This document shows positions 5,686 through 7,260 of a stretch of 7,260 nt of DNA, one piece after another; the first letter of the stretch is position 1; every line of letters begins with the position of its first letter. The stretch is taken from positions 1 through 7,260 of the forward strand of contig JAKAXN010000230.1 in NCBI GenBank assembly GCA_021816565.1. Direction: 5' to 3'. This stretch comes from Actinomycetes bacterium. GTDB lineage: Bacteria > Actinomycetota > Acidimicrobiia > Acidimicrobiales > Palsa-688. Below the pieces are notes generated by a model. It did not search any database and had not been told where the DNA came from. It saw only the letters and a list, made by a program, of their open reading frames with translations. A program made the translations under genes and the position numbers.

Positions 5686-6162
5686 GTGCCTGCTCCTCAG
5701 CGGGATTGCGGCAAAGTTCGTCTTCCCCCTCGCTGGTTCATCCGATCCTTCTGGGTGGCTCATCGGCACCTGTATCGGTGGAGCGGGGGCCGGTTCGGTC
5801 TGTGGGGCCCGAAGCCTGGGCGGTGGGGCACCATGTGCCTCACGACCGTCGGACGTCGGACCGGACGAAACCGCGCCGTGATCGTCGGGTACTTCGAGGA
5901 CGGGGCCAATCTCGTCACCATGGCCATGAACGGATGGGGCCAGGCCGATCCTGCATGGTGGCTCAATGTTCAGGCGCGTCCTGACGTGACTGCCAGTCTC
6001 GTCGGCGGCACCCGTCAGGTCACCGGTCGGGAGGCAACTGGTGAGGAGCGGGACCGTCTGTGGGCCAGGTGGCGACAGATCGACAAGAGCTTGGACAGCT
6101 ACGCGGCGCTGCGCTCGAAGCAGACAGCGGTCGTCGTCTTCGAACCGAGGCTCCAGCCGTGA
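5686..6162 (+). CDS. Deazaflavin (F420)-dependent nitroreductase-family protein (Ddn-like); 5' end disturbed
   Basis: The product belongs to the Ddn/FDOR-type split-barrel oxidoreductases that use reduced cofactor F420. Counting from GTG 5686 (158 residues), the hallmarks are PPRWFIRSFW near 14-23, LTTVGRRTGR at 52-61 (cofactor-phosphate region), AMNGWG at 80-85, PAWWLNVQA at 89-97, and a C-terminal helix plus TAVVVFEP strand. Family members are around 150 residues and start just before the PPRWF segment, so the domain is complete. The physiological substrate is unknown. The start is doubtful: in this frame GTG 5686 and GTG 5620 lack ribosome sites and the stretch before about 5715 is not coding-like. 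The alternative frame from GTG 5645 has a strong ribosome site and a better codon pattern, suggesting a one-base frameshift (mutation or sequencing error). Third positions are less GC-rich than in the ABC-F gene. Confidence 0.8.
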   Translation: MPAPQRDCGKVRLPPRWFIRSFWVAHRHLYRWSGGRFGLWGPKPGRWGTMCLTTVGRRTGRNRAVIVGYFEDGANLVTMAMNGWGQADPAWWLNVQARPDVTASLVGGTRQVTGREATGEERDRLWARWRQIDKSLDSYAALRSKQTAVVVFEPRLQP

Positions 6163-6270
6163 GAGAGCGGTGTTCGGCGCAGAGAGACGTCCGAGAGCCG
6201 GCGAGCTGGGACAGCGAATGCATTGGCGGAAGCTCTGTCAGCGGCCCGTGAACACTGTTGCGGCCTGACA

Positions 6271-6292
6271 CGCTGAGCGGAGCGCTGAGCGG
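6271..6292. repeat. Tandem 10-bp direct repeat CGCTGAGCGG
   Basis: CGCTGAGCGG at 6271-6280 is repeated exactly at 6283-6292 after AG, a 12-bp period. Each copy contains the partly self-complementary core CGCTnAGCG, so each could form a small hairpin or a binding site. Confidence 0.5.
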
Positions 6293-6297
6293 GCACG

Positions 6298-6318
6298 GGT
6301 ACACCTTGGGCCTGTACC
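6298..6318 (-). terminator. Inverted repeat GGTACA/TGTACC downstream of the ABC ATPase gene
   Basis: Six-base perfect arms at 6298-6303 and 6313-6318 flank a 9-base loop, about 28 bases beyond the stop of the leftward ATPase gene. No U-tract follows on the - strand. It could be a weak terminator hairpin or a protein-binding palindrome. Confidence 0.3.
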
Positions 6319-6346
6319 GGCCCGGCGTTCTTCCCCGCGCATGGTT

Positions 6347-7027
6347 TCAGCCCACAAGGTCAGCGACGTCGACCCGATCGGGCGCGCCGTCGTAGATGAG
6401 CGCGCCGTCGCGCAGGGCAACGCAGCGCGACGCCTGGGACACGTAGTCGAGCTGGTGGGTGGCCACCACCACCGCGGCGCCCCCGGCCTGGGCCCGCTCC
6501 AGCAGACCCACGAAGGCGTCCCGGCCCTGGGGGTCGAGTCCAACGAACGGCTCGTCTATCAGCAGGATCTCGAAGGGACGAACGAATGCCAGGACGATCG
6601 CCGTCTTCTGGCGCAGTCCGCGGGAGAAGCGCGACGGCAGGTCATCGACCCGGCCGGCCAGGCCCAACCTGTTGACCAGGTCGAACGCATCGTCCTCCCA
6701 CTCCTCGCAGCCGTGAAGCCGGCAGGTGTATTCGATGTGCTCGAAGACTGACAGATCATCGTAGAGGACCGGGTTGTCAGGTAGATAGGAGAGAGCGGCT
6801 CGGGCCGTTACGGAACCGGCCGGTGCTCCCGTGACGAGGACCTCGCCGCTCGTTGGTTCCAGCAGACCGGCGGCCATGCGCAGCAACGTCGTCTTGCCAG
6901 ATCCGTTGTGACCCACCAGCGCCACCTGCTCTCCCCGGTGCACCACCAGGTCGAGTGGTTCGAGGGCAACCACGTCAGCGTAGGACTTGGTCAGTCGTTG
7001 TGCGGCGAGAGCGTGGAGGGTGGGCAC
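6347..7027 (-). CDS. ABC transporter ATP-binding protein, ABC-2 exporter type
   Basis: A 226-residue single-domain ABC ATPase that would energise an inner-membrane exporter. Walker A is GHNGSGKTT at 39-47. The Q-loop position reads YLPDNP (81-86), with Asp in place of Gln. The signature is the degenerate FSRGLRQK (134-141), Walker B is ILLIDEPF (154-161) with catalytic E159, the D-loop is GLDPQ, and the switch is H191 in ATHQ. The YLPD and SRGLRQK variants are typical of ABC-2-type exporters (NatA/EcsA/CcmA-like) rather than importers. The GTG start at 7027 lies 12 bases after the stop of an upstream gene ending in a membrane segment, its likely permease. TAGGTT just upstream could give a second, internal transcript. 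The transported substrate cannot be inferred. Confidence 0.92.
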   Translation of the reverse strand: MPTLHALAAQRLTKSYADVVALEPLDLVVHRGEQVALVGHNGSGKTTLLRMAAGLLEPTSGEVLVTGAPAGSVTARAALSYLPDNPVLYDDLSVFEHIEYTCRLHGCEEWEDDAFDLVNRLGLAGRVDDLPSRFSRGLRQKTAIVLAFVRPFEILLIDEPFVGLDPQGRDAFVGLLERAQAGGAAVVVATHQLDYVSQASRCVALRDGALIYDGAPDRVDVADLVG

Positions 7028-7036
7028 TGACGCGCG

Positions 7037-7042
7037 AACCTA
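7037..7042 (-). promoter_or_regulatory. Possible internal -10 box (TAGGTT) before the ABC ATPase gene
   Basis: On the - strand TAGGTT ends 9 bases before GTG 7027, and its first three bases are the stop codon of the upstream gene. The spacing is slightly long for a leaderless start, but no ribosome site lies within normal distance. Plain operon readthrough is the alternative. Confidence 0.3.
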
Positions 7043-7260
7043 CCGCTCCCCGCCTGCCGGGCCGCGGCCCGACGCCTCGGCGAACGCGCCGCGGAACCAC
7101 TCGTGAACGGCTTCCTGGTGGCGGATCCACACGCCCACGGCCCCCACCAGCAGGAGCACCGCGATGGCCAGCCCGCCGACCACCCCTGCCGGGCTCCGAC
7201 CGGCGGCCAGATGACGGGCGGCCAGCACGGGGAGCACGCCGACAGTCGCCACCACCACGC
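7040..7260 (-). CDS. C-terminal end of a membrane protein, probably the ABC exporter permease; partial
   Basis: The frame runs out of the right edge, so only the last 73 or so residues are visible; GTG codons at the edge need not be the start. A hydrophobic stretch at the beginning (VVATVGVLPVLAARHLA) and a clear final membrane helix (GVVGGLAIAVLLLVGAVGVWI) are followed by a soluble tail of about 28 residues (RHQEAVHEWFRGAF, then Gly/Arg-rich). Its TAG is 12 bases before the ABC ATPase gene on the same strand, so co-transcription and a permease role are the simplest reading. The visible part is too short to identify the family. Confidence 0.75.
   Translation of the reverse strand, partial: VVVATVGVLPVLAARHLAAGRSPAGVVGGLAIAVLLLVGAVGVWIRHQEAVHEWFRGAFAEASGRGPAGGER

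Larger units (their letters stand above)
6163..6346. other. Convergent intergenic region with repeats
   Basis: This lies between the oxidoreductase stop and the end of the leftward ABC ATPase gene. No coding frame looks real. It contains a tandem CGCTGAGCGG repeat and an inverted GGTACA/TGTACC repeat, either of which could take part in termination of one or both converging transcripts. Confidence 0.5.

Noticed and set aside
5645..5881. Independent 78-residue membrane protein from GTG 5645
   Set aside because: It has a good ribosome site and an early hydrophobic stretch, but after about 5720 it runs over the conserved Ddn domain in the wrong frame. I treat it as evidence of a frameshift rather than a separate gene.
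5577..5984. 135-codon + strand frame from GTG 5577
   Set aside because: Ser/Arg-rich translation with no domain, overlapping the Ddn-like gene in a third frame; judged a shadow.

Overview
This is a GC-rich window with strongly GC-biased third codon positions, GTG starts and several 'leaderless' promoters (a TANNNT -10 box a few bases before a GTG). It also carries a Ddn-type F420-dependent enzyme gene. Together these point to an actinobacterium, possibly an Acidimicrobiia-like lineage; the lineage is inference. No rRNA, tRNA, CRISPR array, transposase or phage gene was seen.

Left block (1-2262, + strand): the C-terminal 400 residues of a large protein that enters from the left edge, with a hydrophobic segment, a long Ala/Glu-rich coiled coil and a distinct C-terminal domain. 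It resembles the rear part of WXG100/LXG-like type VII-secreted proteins. Two unrecognised small genes follow, one with its own apparent leaderless promoter. The block ends at a hairpin that contains the stop codons of two convergent genes.

Middle block (2272-3385, - strand): a probable 14-codon leaderless upstream ORF, a double zinc-ribbon protein with two membrane segments, and a 191-residue soluble protein. All three are joined by ATGA/GTGA overlaps, so translation is probably coupled throughout. Facing the left block, they may belong to the same secretion-associated locus (inference). The divergent region upstream carries a tandem 9-bp repeat with an 11-bp period, followed on the + strand by a probable 68-residue small gene with a hairpin just after its stop.

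Right block (3740-7260): a complete ABC-F ATPase gene (ribosome-associated translation or resistance factor) with a leaderless promoter; about 240 bases of non-coding sequence; a Ddn-family deazaflavin (F420) oxidoreductase gene whose 5' end shows a convincing reading-frame conflict; a repeat-bearing convergent intergenic region; and, on the - strand, an ABC-2-type exporter ATPase preceded by the end of a membrane protein gene, probably its permease.

The observations most worth following are the leaderless leader ORF with its coupled zinc-ribbon/partner pair, the frame change at the start of the Ddn-like gene, and the possible secreted-effector/immunity arrangement at the left edge. None of them can be called a new system from sequence alone.
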